From Aralia elata (taxonomy: Eukaryota > Streptophyta > Magnoliopsida > Apiales > Araliaceae): a DNA stretch of 64,000 nt. The stretch covers positions 12,901,958-12,965,957 of the forward strand of contig CM068382.1 in the NCBI GenBank assembly GCA_034770075.1, given 5' to 3'. Under the pieces are notes generated by a model. It ran no database searches. It saw nothing but the letters and a program-made list of their open reading frames with translations, and was not told the DNA's origin. Made by a program: the position numbers and the translations under genes. Shown piece after piece: positions 44,148-56,384 of the stretch (within the stretch, counting starts at the first letter, position 1; each line of letters opens with the position of its first letter).

Positions 44148-47100
44148 ATGTCAGCCGACCGGAGTTGGATGTACCGTAAGATACCTATTGATGAGAGGGG
44201 ATTAGTTGATGCGTACCGTGAAGGGTGTCTAATTTTATGAATAAAGCAATATAACATGTTAATGATCCGAACGGAAAGATGAGATACCCGTGTTTCAAGT
44301 GTAAGAACATGATATGGAAGATTGCCGATGAAGTTAAATTTGACTTATATTCATGTGGGTTTGTGGATGAGTATTCGGTATGGATTCATCACGGGGAATC
44401 AACTAAGTTTAGAGAACGGACAAATAGTAGCGTAGACCAATCGGATCACGAGGATTTGCAAGCAGATAACTATGACGTCGTGCAGATGTTGGTTGATGCG
44501 TATGGCCCTACCAATATTGAATGGGCTGAAAATGAGCATGCGTCAAGCAGTTATCATTGCCCACATCTCGAAGAATTATGTCGGCTGGTTGTACGAGATG
44601 CGACAGAGGGCAGTCCGGGCGATAGAAGAATCGCCCAGGACTACTTTGCGAGATCATCAGTCGCCAACAGTATCAGATGCAGTATGGGCTGCGATGTGTG
44701 CGTACTGGGATGATGCTGCATTCAAGACCAAGTCGGAGCAGATGAAGAAGAATCACGGCAAGCTGCGAGTTGTACATACTTCTGGCTCGCAGTCGTTTCA
44801 GGAGGTTAAGTCGGTATGTATTTCTTTTTAGATTAGTTTAATATTACACTGCAACTATAGTAAATTAAGGTGATATTATTTAATGTATATGATTTAGGCT
44901 ATGCGGAGTAGCTTGGGCCGACCTCCTACTATGATCGAGTTCTGTGATAGAGTCTATACGCCGAAGGGCTCTACTTCGGGGTCGACGATATCTCCAGCAA
45001 CACTAACTATACAGGTAATACATTTACTATAATAAATATTATTTAGGATAATATTAGATAATTTATATGATGATACCAAGATAACTCACTTGTATATAAA
45101 ATTACAAGAGCGGTTTGAGAAGCTCCATAGCCAGCGTATAGCAGAGTTGGAGGCTGCTAGGGGCGATGCTGAGACGTTAAATTCCACCGTCCCTCCGCCC
45201 GAGATTAGTTTATCTCAGGACGAGGAGATGGCTCTTTGGGTCGCGTCTTAGGATACTCCCACTAGTACTACCGGCCGGTATCGAGTGTTGGGGTTACCGA
45301 GGATACCAGCCTATACACTGTGAGGAGTTATAATATTTGTGTTTATTTTGTGTTTATGAATAAAGTAAACTTGTAATATTATTCATGTTATATTTATTTT
45401 ATAGAGTCTATACGCCGAAGGGCTCTACTTCGCGGTCGACGATATCTCCAGCAACACTAGCTATACAGGAAATACATTTACTATAATAAATATTATTTAG
45501 GATAATATTAGGTAATTTATATGATGATACCAAGATAACTCACTTGTATATAAAATTACAAGAGCGGTTTGAGAAGCTCCATAGCCAGCGTATAGTAGAG
45601 TTGGAGGCTGCTAGGGGCGATGCTGAGACGTTAGATTCCACCGTCCCTCCGCCCGAGATTAGTTTATCTCAAGACGAGGAGATGGCTCTTTGGGTCGCGT
45701 CTCAGGATACTCCCACTAGTACTACCGGTCGGTATCGAGTGTTGGGGTTACCGAGGATACCAGCCTATACACTGTGATGAGTTATAATATTTGTGTTTAT
45801 TTTGTGTTTATGAATAAAGTAAACTTGTAATATTATTCATGTTATATTTATTTTATAGAGTCTATACGCCGAAGGGCTCTACTTCGGGGTCGACGATATC
45901 TCCAGCAACACTAGCTATACAGGTAATACATTTACTATAATAAATATTATTTAGGATAATATTAGGTAATTTATATGATGATACCAAGATAACTCACTTG
46001 TATATAAAATTACAAGAGCGGTTTGAGAAGCTCCATAGCCAGCGTATAGCAGAGTTGGAGGCTGCTAGGGGCGATGCTGAGACGTTAGATTCCACCGTCC
46101 CTCCGCCCGAGATTAGTTTATCTCAGGACGAGGAGATGGCTCTTTTGGTCGCGTCTCAGGATACTCCCACTAGTACTACCGGTCGGTATCGAGTGTTGGG
46201 GTTACCGAGGATACCAGCCTATACACTGTGATGAGTTATAATATTTGTGTTTATTTTGTGTTTATGAATAAAGTAAACTTGTAATATTATTCATGTTATA
46301 TTTATTTTATAGAGTCTATACGCCGAAGGGCTCTACTTCGGGGTCGACGATATCTCCAGCAACACTAGCTATATAGGTAATACATTTACTATAATAAATA
46401 TTATTTAGGATAATATTAGGTAATTTATATGATGATACCAAGATAACTCACTTGTATATAAAATTACAAGAGCGGTTTGAAAAGCTCCATAGCCAGCGTA
46501 TAGCAGAGTTGGAGGCTGCTAGGGGCGATGCTGAGACGTTAGATTTCACCGTCCCTCCGCCCGAGATTAGTTTATCTCAGGACGAGGAGATGGCTCTTTG
46601 GGTCGCGTCTCAGGATACTCCCACTAGTACTACCGGCCGGTATCGAGTGTTGGGTTTACCGAGGATACCAGCCTATACACTGTGAGGAGTTATAATATTT
46701 GTGTTTATTTTGTGTTTATGAATAAAGTAAACTTGTAATATTATTCATGTTATATTTATTTTTGTAGGCTCTAGTCAGCGTCTGCGTCCGAGAGCCCCCG
46801 TGGGACCATCATATATGGGCGCTGGCTTAGATGATGCTTTGTTCTAGCGTGTTATGGTTGCGATGTCGGAGAGGTTTAAGACCGATCCGTTGTTCTATCG
46901 TCAGGACCCGCCCAGCCGTTCTCGCCTCCATCAGCTTGCGCAGGACGTTGCAGTTGGTGCCACCGCCGAGAGTATGGGTATCCCTCCGGAGCAGTGGGCT
47001 GCAATACGCGATGAGATTGTTCGGATGGTGGTTACCTTAGTCGAGGACGCCTTTGGGCCGATGTTGAGTCAGCGCTCGACTGCTCAGGTATACTTCATTT

Positions 47101-47315
47101 TAAATACAAATATATATTATGCATGCTATTTAATTTTCATTTAGTTATCTTTAACTGAATCATATATATGGACTAATGAGTTACATTATATTGTACAGGG
47201 TGACGAGCGGACTGACGAGCGGGATGATGATGAGGGCGATTTTCATACTCTAGAGCAGCGTCGACGCCCGCCCGATGATTCTCCTCACACAGGGGGCTCT
47301 ACTAGCTTGACTTAG
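44148..47315 (+). pseudogene. CACTA accessory protein gene (Transposase-associated + Transposase_24), disrupted
   Basis: The ATG at 44148 begins MSADRSWMYRKIPIDERG, a Transposase-associated domain. A stop and frame shift follow, and the domain resumes as MRYPCFKCKNMIWK and YSVWIHHGES. A Transposase_24 region follows (YWDDAAFKTKSEQMKKNHGK; then SLGRPPTMIEFCDRVYTPKG in 44898-45014). Next come four tandem exon copies (QERFEKLHSQRIAELEAARG, one per 454-bp repeat) and a C-terminal exon near 46766-47087 (MSERFKTDPLFYRQDPPSRS). The last exon starts at 47200 and ends at the stop near 47315. Clear splice sites include 44813|GTATGT and 45014|GTAATA. With stops at 44238 and 45249 it is probably non-functional. 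Confidence 0.7.
44947..46762. repeat. Four tandem copies of a 454-bp exon-intron unit
   Basis: Units start at about 44947, 45401, 45855 and 46309 and are nearly identical. Each holds the end of one exon (tctatacgccgaagggctct), a small intron, a coding exon (ending near accgg(c/t)cg|gtatcg) and the next intron. Unit 1 joins true exon sequence on its left; the later units begin after ttttatag, which forms a splice acceptor. Unit 1 has a C-to-T stop (TAG at 45249-45251). Confidence 0.95.
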
Positions 47316-48128
47316 TTTACATTCTTTTGTAGTTTACATAATTTTTAACGTACATATTGTAGTTTAAACCTTATCATTACTTTGGTTTTGTTGTGGTTTG
47401 ACACTTAGTTTAATTTAACTTAATGGGATGTTTGTTATTGTTTAGTTTAGATTAATCAGATGTTTTTGACCTTTTTACTTCTCATTTAATTAGTTGGTTT
47501 TTGATATATTGTTGGATGAGGTGATTGTTATTGTAATTCATGTTATTAGCCATATTATTAGCTTGTGTATGTGATGTTGGGAAAACATGTACATGTACAA
47601 GTACAAGATGTGGGTTAAATCCCTGGATATTGCAAAAACAAATAAAATATTTATAAAAAAAACACTATCCTCGACGGAATAGTGGTATCCTCGACGGAAA
47701 TCTGTCGAGTTTAAGTTGATTTTTAGTTTTAGCAGATTGCCACGTGGCATACTTATCACCGACTGAATATCCTCGACGACCAGTTTTCAGTCGGGGATAT
47801 ATTAACTCCGACTGAATATTCGGTCAGTAATAAGTCCGTCGACCCTAATTATTTTCGACCGAAAGATTGACGGACTTAATTTCGACGTGCTTATATACGA
47901 CCGAATTCTCGACAGAATATTCCGTCGAAAATAAAGTTATCCTCGATAGAATAGCCTTATTATCGACGGAACATTCCGTCGGAAATAAGCCTTTTTGTTG
48001 TAGTGTACACACAAAGCGTATTATGTGATATAGTAGTTAATTGATAAATATTAGGTTGGTAAGTTATTATTTATTAATATATTTCTGAATTTTTAGGTTT
48101 TGGGGATTTTCAATTTGAATACGTCACA

Positions 48129-48420
48129 ATGGAGAGTCAAGAAAGCAAGTGAGAAAAAACTTTGTTTTCTTTCTTTAAACCAAGAGAAAATGCATCAACT
48201 AGTAAAGGGCATTCTCCATCTAATGTTGATATCTCAAATCACCAACCACCCCTTTCCAAATCTCGAAGAGTTGAAATTGATCTTAGTACTCTTGAACGAG
48301 ATCCTGGGATTCGGATCCCTATATGGCAACATCCCGTTAATTAATGAGATGAAATTAGGAGAACTTATATCAAAATGGATCCGTATCAACCTAAGTTGGC
48401 ACAGTACCGAAGGACTAAAT
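48129..48420 (+). pseudogene. hAT transposase N-terminal fragment (TTF-type zinc finger family)
   Basis: The frame begins MESQESK and then stops. One base shift later it continues LFSFFKPRENASTSKGHSPS and LSTLERDPGIRIPIWQHPVN, then after another break YIKMDPYQPKL and RRTKSGSQN. This is the start of plant TTF-type finger hAT transposases. The rest of the protein is missing. The same start is found at 29095 in the other element. Confidence 0.7.
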
Positions 48421-48769
48421 CAGGGTCACAAAATAGTGTGTTTTGTTTCTTTTTTCCTTACATGTTATGTACCTTTGAACCTTACTACTATGTATGATTT
48501 TGAATTTATGGTTGATCTTGGTGGGACAATTTTTTGTATATATGGTTGGTATTTGGTAGCCCAGTCAGAAAAAAATTCCTGACTCCGCCCTTGCCTACAA
48601 ATTTTGGGGAAAAATTTAACCTTTCAGATTTTAATATTTTTTGCCTATGCCCACCACCCCTGGCTTTTTGTAAAAAAATTACTATGTATTATAATACTGT
48701 TCCGAGAAAAAAGAAAGCAGATTAACTTTTTCTGTATTATATAAATATTTAATGATAAATTTATTTTAT

Positions 48770-49700
48770 ATTTAAGCAAGCCAGATATGCCCAATCCTCC
48801 CCCAAAATAATAATAATAAAAAAATCATCATGTTTACAATATTTTAAAACCTAGACCATTCTACTGGATCCATTGAAGGGTCACAAATAAAAACATATGA
48901 TTCAACCCACAAATTAGCAGCATTTGAAGTTTCGCACCGCGACATGAAATTACTCCATCGATCCACAGAAAAAGATCCATTTACAAAATTTGTACACTAT
49001 ATAGGTGTCGTGTTTAGTAGCGGTGACATAATAGTAAAATTATAATTTTAAATATTGTGTCATTTTATACTGTCGTCAACAAAAAAAGATTTTTTGGTGG
49101 AACAATTATTTTTTAAAAAAAACAAAACTATTTTTGTGGGACGGAAGAAGTATGTCACGGAGTTATAAAATTCAAAAATACACAAATCACTAAATAGCAT
49201 GGTGATAATTAAGGAGAGTACTGCTTAGCTGAAGACCCAATAACAAATCAATTTAGGAAATTTATCAAGCCATTACTGTTGCTAAACTCCAATCAACCCC
49301 CAAAACTATATTACACTTTAAAGAAATGCTGGCAGCATAAATAATAACATTTTCTTTTTAACCCATTAAGAAACAATTATTATATATGACCCAAATTGCC
49401 GATTTCAAATGGGAACAAGACAATAATTTAATAAATAAAAGTGCCATGCAGCATATGATCAGAAAACTACACGAGACAGAAAGCGGAAGTAAAATGACCT
49501 AACAAACTGCCGTGCCGGGGTCGCCTATTCGCCGGCCTACGTCGGCCGATTATACTGACCTTGTGGGTATTATGGTCGAAGGTTCTTCCCGGCGAGCAGT
49601 GATAGTGACTTGAGAGAGACTAGACTGGCAAATGACAAACACAAAATTGACCAATTGACTGAACCCTAATGTTTCTGAGTTTGAGGAGAGAAATAAAGAA
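48770..49700. repeat. Duplicated block, copy A
   Basis: This block recurs at 52195-52830 plus 54752-54890 (copy B) and 62125-62782 plus 63130-63420 and 63890-64000 (copy C). Shared landmarks are atttaagcaagccagatatg, gcagcatttgaagtttcg, aaatcactaaatagcatggt and gctggcagcata. The block has no recognised gene. It is part of the DHHC/DUF674 duplication unit. Confidence 0.8.
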
Positions 49701-51004
49701 GGAAGGAATTTAAAATTTTGGAGAGAAGAGAGTAAAGGTCAAGAAAATTTATGTTTGTGAGTTTTAAAAGGAAATTTTAATTTAAAATAGTATATTATTA
49801 TTTTATTTTATGATATTATATGTTGGAAATTATTATAAGGGTAATTTTAGTATTTTTGTTTGTAAGTCAAGTGTTAAACAATTTTTCTTCCAATTTTTTT
49901 TAACTTTGAAAGGAAATTTTTGGGAGAAATTTTTTTTATTCTGTTCCCGTTTCTCTCCTTTAAAAACCCATAAAAGGGAAATTTACTCTCCACTCTTAAA
50001 TTTCCTTTGTTTTTTTTTTTTTTGTCTCTTCATTTTAGAACTAACAAACACAGTGTAAAAGTTCGTTCCCTATCAATAGACAGAATAGATAATAGTGGCT
50101 TTGGAATGGAGAAACATTAGGCCCATATATCCATCATCGGTACTCACAATTTAGACAAAATTACCCAACTTATTTTATCTTAACTTTTAAAAAATAGCCA
50201 AGTCCATTTTTACACATAAAGAAAGGGAAAATTACATGTTGTGATGATATACATTTATAAATTATTCATATAATATGTTATTATATTTTTATTTGCAATA
50301 AAGAATACAATGTTTTATTGTATGGTATAACATGACTTGGAAAAGAGTGTTTCATTCTTACACATGTTTGCATGAAATTTTGGGGAATGACTACGTACCA
50401 ATTTAGTGGAGTGACTTAGTAATAATTATTATTTCTGCATTTAAATATTTTTTTAAGATGTAACTTTAGAAGTTTTCATTCTGAATTTATTTTAAAACTC
50501 TACGTTTAAGTTGAAAAATTGAAATAGAACAAGAGTTTTTAGCATGTTTGGTTGTTGATGGTGTCGAGTAGCGTGATAATTATATCACATTCATTAATTT
50601 TATTGAAATAGATTTACTCCACCACCTTTTATGGAATGAAAATAAAGGAAATTTATTGAATTTATTGAAAATGATTTATCCATTGGAGTGATCATCAAAT
50701 ATATATATTTTTTTAGATTTTTTAATATTTTTTTCATTTTATTTTTTCAATCAAAACGTAACATAAATTATATTAGATTAAATATCCATGACTCAAATAC
50801 ATGTGGAAAAGACGTGCAAGAGTCGTAAAGGATAATCTGAAAGACTCAAGTTATATTAGTAAAATTTAAAGAGCAATGTTAGAAGTCTTAAATTTTTAGT
50901 CTAAAAGAATATCTCAAATAATGTATCATTATTACATATTAATTAGATAAATCTCATATAATTGACTATGTCACAAAGTATCATTAAAATATTTGATAAA
51001 TTTT
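49701..51004. other. Intergenic between duplicated blocks, nothing recognised
   Basis: No gene. An A/T-rich segment at 49830-50040 (aactttgaaaggaaattttt, ttctctcctttaaa) resembles the one near 11125-11230, possibly a shared small element without clear ends. Confidence 0.4.
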
Positions 51005-51429
51005 ATGGTAATTGATAATTTGTTTGCAGATAAACTGGAAAAAAAATCCAGAGCTCCAACTGGTTGTACAGCATCAGCCAGGTAAATTACTGATTTGTCC
51101 CTCTACATCTTGACTTTTTCACCCTCTATAGTCTATATCAAAAAGTGATCTTAAATAACTCCAGGGCAACCGCCAACAGGGACAAGATTTTTAAATCCAT
51201 ATGACAAAACAGTTCTGCAAAATTTGACGGATTTCATAAAAGCAGAAGGATGGTATTTGTTGCTGGACAAGCTATATATAGTTGTTTGTCTTTGCAGCAA
51301 AGAGTTACTATTGACCTGATCATATAGTTAAAACAACCCCAGTGCTTGATGATCGCCAGATTTGCATGGAACAATTTACACAGGCATTTACAATATGACA
51401 GTAAAAATTTGACAAAGGGAGTAACAAGG

Positions 51430-51430
<1 letters not shown>
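51005..51430 (+). pseudogene. DHHC gene 3' fragment, copy B (exons 11 and 12)
   Basis: Exon 11 is copied at 51030-51081 (INWKKNPELQLVVQHQPG, Tyr to Asn) with its donor, and exon 12 from about 51165. The exon-12 acceptor here is ctccag|ggcaacc, five codons earlier than in the intact gene. The stop TAG is TGG, so the frame would read on. Upstream exons are absent. It cannot make the enzyme. Confidence 0.85.

Positions 51431-51433
<3 letters not shown>

Positions 51434-51485
<52 letters not shown>
51434..51485. repeat. (TA)n microsatellite
   Basis: About 25 TA dinucleotides directly after the 3' end of DHHC copy B. Confidence 0.9.
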
Positions 51486-51487
<2 letters not shown>

Positions 51488-52194
51488 TAGGAGATTAGGA
51501 GAATATAAACCTCACTTGAAGGAAATAAACTTCATATAAAAACATAAATAAACTCACACAACTCGCTAGATCGATGATAAAGGCGATCAAAAACACGCAA
51601 CCCGCCTCAACCAACTCTCAACTCTCTAATGATGAAGACTACGATTGAAGTTCTGTGACTTTAGAAGTTAAATTTGGGACAATATCACGGCTTGAAAAGC
51701 TTTGGGATTTGCGATGGGTGGGCTAAAGAAAAGGTAACAATTAATCTGTATATTTTGGGTTCTTTCCTCTCTCTTCCCGGTTAATTTTGATGGGAAAATC
51801 CTTCCAGAACCGTCTCTGATAAAATAAATAACAAACTACGCCAAACAATTAATGCAATTCTACCAAATAAATGACAATCATAGAAAATAATACGACCAAA
51901 AATTAACCAAACACAAACACTAAATTTTACATGAAAAACTCTCTAAAACTAAGAGCTAAAAAAAAATACGAGTCGAGCTCCGAAAATTCCACTATAATCA
52001 ACTGTGAGTACAAATAGTCTTTCTAAGTTTTAACACCAAAAACTTGAAATATTGCAAAATTGAGAGAATGCAATAATACCTTCATTTAAGTGAAAACACA
52101 AATTACTTTACCACCAAAATTGTCCGAATTAATTAAAGTCTTCTAGATCTGAGAAGAAAGAAAGCAGATTAATTTTTTCTATATTATATAAATA
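51486..52194. other. Intergenic, nothing recognised
   Basis: The first 60 bp (gaatataaacctcact, aataaacttca) resemble 59500-59560, so part of the stretch belongs to the duplicated unit. No gene was seen. Confidence 0.4.
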
Positions 52195-52833
52195 TTTAGT
52201 GATAAATTTATTTTATATTTAAGCAACCCAGATATGCCCAATCCCTTCCCCCCCCCCCCCTCCCCCCAAAAAAAAAAATTAAAATTAAAATTCATCATGT
52301 TTACAAATAAAGGATCATATGGTTCAACCCACAAATTTGAAGCAGCATTTGAAGTTTCGAACCGAGATATGAAATTACTCCCTCGTTCCACAGAAGAAGT
52401 CTAATTTACAAAATTTACATATTATATATTTTTCTTTCATATTTATTCGTACAAAAAAAAATAAGTATCAAGTTTAGTAATGATGATATAATAGTGAAAT
52501 TTTAATATTAAATATTGTGTCATTTTATACTTTCGTCAATAAAAGATGATTTTTTTGTGGAATAATTGTTTTTTTTTTCAAACCGAACTTTTTTTTTTGT
52601 GGAATGGAGTATGTCATTAAGTATACATATATATAATTTACAAATACAAAATCACTAAATAGCATGGTAGTAATTAAGGAGAGTGCTTATTTGAAGACCC
52701 AATAACAAATCTTAACAGGAAATTTATCAAGCCATTACTGTTACTAAACTCAAATCATGCAACCTCAATAACTATATTAGACTTTAAGAAAAGCTGGCAG
52801 CATATGATCCCAAAATTAAGCCATCAAGTAACC

Positions 52834-52850
<17 letters not shown>
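52195..52850. repeat. Duplicated block, copy B (left part)
   Basis: Homologous to 48770-49340 and 62125-62760, with a run of C and A near 52250-52280. It is separated from its right part (54752-54890) by a TA run and the solo LTR. Confidence 0.75.
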
Positions 52851-52870
<20 letters not shown>

Positions 52871-52875
<5 letters not shown>

Positions 52876-54743
52876 GTAATATGCCCTCAAGCCAATTATA
52901 TTTGATGTAATAAGCATTTACTTTGTAATCTTATTCAAATATTAATAATAGAATAAAAGGCATATTTTATCCATGTTAATTGGTTGAATTAATAAATGTG
53001 ATGAACCCATAGTTTTCGAGCAATGCTTTTAGAATCATGATGAGATCATGCTAGTGAGATCTAAATTCAAGAAAGCTCAAAACTAAAATGTTCCTAATCG
53101 TTGGATCACTAATATTGGGATTACTGATCCGGATAGATTAGTACATACTATGCTTGATCTTTAGAAGATAATGATTGATCCCATAATCATTTGTGTGAAG
53201 ACACTAAAGCAAGTATGTAGGTGCTTATTAGAGAATAAGTTCACTGAACGTGACTCGCTTAAAGAACCCTAATGGAGTTTTATTCACCTGTCAATAGTAA
53301 AGTTCTTAAGTGATAGTTGTACAAGTGATCCTTGGACTTGAGATCATCATAGTACCTTGTGTATGTTAAGTTATACTTTGTCATATTCCTTAATACCTTA
53401 GGTATGTCATAGGGTATGTACGGGTATAATAAAGTATACACGGAGGTAGGTGAATGATCGACAAAGGATCTACCACTTCTGATAAAGGGAGAGAATGTCC
53501 TATGCGATTTGATAAATGACAGCTCAAAAATCCCTGACCAGGGTTGAATGAAAATTAGAAAGGAATTTCTAATTTACATTAATCGGAGTTGTGCATTCAT
53601 AAATCGAAATGCATATGATTACATAAAATAAGACTTGTCAGTAATTCCATGTCTTATATTTAATCGGGACATTGTATGGTAGAAGGATTGAATTGTACGG
53701 TAACTACTGCTGAATAGGTTCTATGTGATTAAACGTTGATTTCATATTATACAGATAGTCATGATACATTATCGTAAGGTGTCACTCATGATGTAGAATA
53801 AATATTATTTATTTATATATGAATTAAAAGAGTTTAATTCATTATAAATAATATTAAAATTTTTCTAATTTATTTATTCTACTACCGACATAATATTGAA
53901 CCTAAAGGGTCACACCGCAAAAAGAATAATATTATATTGGAAACAATTGGCTTAATGATAATAAATTAAATATTTAATTTATTAGTTGAATAAATTGAAA
54001 TGCTTAATATTTATAATGATATATTTGGAGAAATATTGAATTATAAATTAATAAGAGAAATCTTATTATTATCATTTAATTTTTAATTAGATTAAGAATT
54101 AATTTAAATGAAATGTAAATATCATTTAAATTAAATGCAAATTTGAATTTGGTCAAATAATTGCAAAACATGTGTTAAGTGCTTAAATGCAAAACATGTG
54201 GGTTAGGAGAATATTGATACTTACATATTGTGTAAGTATCATACTTGGTGGAATACTAATTAAATTAGGGTTTCTCCTAATTAACCTAACTAAGCAAACT
54301 AAGTTATGAACTAGTAGCCTCCATCTCAAGAACACCAAATTATAGATCAAGTTGTTGATCAAATCTTCAAAGTGTTTTTCATGTATTGTTCTTGTTATTC
54401 TTAAGAGTTAGGGATAAAAGAACTTATTGGATTAGTCATCCAAGATTTGTAAAAATCAAATATTGTTTCATATAATCATTCTTGGTGGATCACCTCTAGA
54501 GCGCTTCATACACTTTGAAGCTAGTGTTTAATCCAAGGAACAAAGAAAGGAGGAGCTTGAAGAAATCAACAAGGAGTAGATCTTGTAGCGGTTCAAAAGT
54601 TGGATCTATTAAGGTATATTTCTTGTTCATCTTCTTCTTCAATTAATAGCTATGCATAAGGTGATTCATGGGTAAGTTGCAAAAATTTTAATTTCTATTT
54701 TCCGTTGCGTATTACAATTAGATTGTGATTTTGCAAACTTACA
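52871..54743 (+). mobile_element. Solo LTR, 1873 bp, second copy, with 5-bp duplication ATATA
   Basis: Starts TGAAAGTAATATGCC and ends aaacttaca, flanked by ATATA on both sides (52866-52870 and 54744-54748) within a TA tract. It is the inverted partner of 22544-24425, nearly the same length and highly similar throughout. There is no internal region, so it is a solo LTR. Confidence 0.9.
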
Positions 54744-54751
54744 ATATATAT

Positions 54752-54890
54752 ATCAGAACAAGACAATAATTTAATAAATAAAAGTACCATGCAGAATAGA
54801 CAGAAAGCGGAAGTAAAATGAGCTAACAAACTGCCGGGGTCGCCCATTCGCCGGTAGACGCCGGCCGTCGGCCGATTATACTGACACACC
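54752..54890. repeat. Duplicated block, copy B (right part)
   Basis: Matches 49415-49560 (gacaataatttaataaat, accatgcag, aacaaactgccg, ggccgattatactgac) and joins directly to the 3' flank of DUF674 copy 2 at about 54890, where copies A and C do not join. This marks a rearrangement. Confidence 0.7.
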
Positions 54891-55079
54891 AATCCATTAT
54901 TAGAGAATAAACGTTCACATAACTGACAAGCAGAAATCAACGTAGCAACATTAACAACTAACCAAATTTGAAAGGTGGAGGAGAAGAAATAAACGAAAAT
55001 AGATAAAAACTTCCCAAAGGAAATTCGTCCGCTTGATTTGCATGAAGTTATGAAGGATCATCGGATGACAATGCTGATT

Positions 55080-56274
55080 TTACCTTATTATAATCTTTCC
55101 AACAAACACATCCGTGAGAACTGTGTTAGACTCAAAGGAGTTCTTCACCAGCTCCAAAGCCTGATATATATTGAGAATATAAAAAGAAAGAATTTAAAAT
55201 AAAAGAAAGAAAATAGCTAAATCACAAAGGATAACTCATGGTAAAACAACCATTTCAAAAATAATGCATAGAATTACTCCCTCCTATCCAACGGAAATAT
55301 ATTTATAAAACAACAACTTTAAGCAAAACTTTATTTAACAAACTTATCTCTAATATTAGCTAGAAATACAGTAATAGTGGAATGATGGTACTAAAAAACA
55401 ATTAGTTTGTCTTGGTGCATTTGTGACGTTTGAAAAGTGCGTCGGCTTATTAAGATCCAAATGCACTGTACTATTTTTGATGCGGTGAGTTTGGAACTTA
55501 AAAACTGTATTTATGAGTAAAAAACAATTGCATATAAACGAAAAAGATTTTAGTGTGTTTGGACTGCAAAAGCTCCAAAAAATCTAAACCAGATATGCAC
55601 TAAGAATAATATATAATAATGACTTGTTATAAACTTCATATCAATTTATAGTCCACAGATAGAAATTGATTTCTAATTTGGACCGGACAAAAAAAAGAAG
55701 AAAAAGTATCTCTAATTTTATAATAGAGGGATCGTTTTACCTTTTTCTTGTCGATCTCTACATTCTTCTCTTCCAGACTACCAACATCTTTAACAGCCAA
55801 ACTGTTGATCAGACCAATGCTAGAAATGGGGGAAAGCGGCTTCACCGTCAGATCATCCGAAATCATGTAAGTTGCCGTCCCTTTAACATACCCATCCACA
55901 TCTGTCTTAACGTTTCCAAATCCATGACCAGAAAAGGTAGAGGATTCTGGCTTTCCATATCCCAATTGCTGCATTAAATGAGTAGTAATCTTGGTGTTTG
56001 ATGTGGGCCTAGTGGGGCATAATAGAACCTGCTTGGTTTGCCCTGGTTGTAGATAGTCAGCTTTGAGGTTTTCCACACTTTCATAGACTTTACCCAAAGT
56101 CCAAGATGAAGCCATTTCTTCTTCAGCCAGAAGCCTGATGAGATTACCTAGTGGAAGTTCCAAGAGCCCAAATAGAAAGTCTACGAAATCCTTACCTGCC
56201 TCTGCAAAGATGACCCTTTGGGAGGTGTTGTCCACAAGGAGTTTCAAGCTTATGGTGGTTGATTTGGTGTCCAT
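55080..56274 (-). CDS. DUF674 family protein, copy 2
   Basis: Exon 1 (56274-55741) and exon 2 (55160-55080) join in phase 0 to give 204 residues. The start MDTKSTTISLKLLVDNTSQR corresponds to copy 1 with one extra Thr; an upstream in-frame Met belongs to a TA-rich leader and is less likely. The protein keeps IFAEAGKDFVDFLFGLLELP, ISDDLTVKPLSPISSIGLIN and the exon-2 sequence ELVKNSFESNTVLTDVFVGK. The middle region is a few residues shorter than in copy 1 (FSGHGFGNVKTDVDG). The donor AAG|GTAAAA is good and the frame is intact. Broken DHHC copies lie on both sides. Function of the family is unknown. Confidence 0.85.
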
Positions 56275-56384
56275 CTTAGAAATATGTGGTTTTAGCAACA
56301 AAGAGAGTACGTGTATATATATATATATATAGTATTTTGAGGAACTCTTGAGGCTGATCACTATGGAATCCCTTTACTGAAATG

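Larger units (their letters stand above)
42088..48005 (+). mobile_element. CACTA (En/Spm) transposon, 5.9 kb
   Basis: It begins CACTACAAGAAAAAGG and ends with the complement of CACTACAACAAAAAGGC. Bordering trinucleotides are tat (42085-42087) and tac (48006-48008), one mismatch from a 3-bp duplication. Both subterminal regions (42110-42370 and 47670-47990) are packed with direct and inverted copies of gacggaat and ttccgtcg, the usual binding sites of CACTA accessory proteins. The interior holds one plus-strand gene related to the accessory protein (Transposase-associated and Transposase_24 domains). No DDE transposase (TNPD-like) gene was found, so the element is non-autonomous. Confidence 0.85.
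41338..48593 (+). mobile_element. hAT-like element split by a nested CACTA transposon
   Basis: The left end CAAAAGCGGAGGCACG (41338) matches the right end of the 28782 element, and the right end (complement CAAGGGCGGAGTCAGG, ending 48593) matches its left end, so the element lies in the opposite orientation. The bordering octamers cccataga and cctacaaa differ at three positions, all transitions, as expected of an old 8-bp duplication. Most of the interior is the CACTA element 42088-48005. What remains is the 5'UTR and transposase start at 48129. Assignment of both ends to one insertion is inference. Confidence 0.55.

Noticed and set aside
45544..46685. Three separate 77-residue genes
   Set aside because: They are identical exons of the tandem 454-bp units inside one CACTA gene, read on into the following intron.
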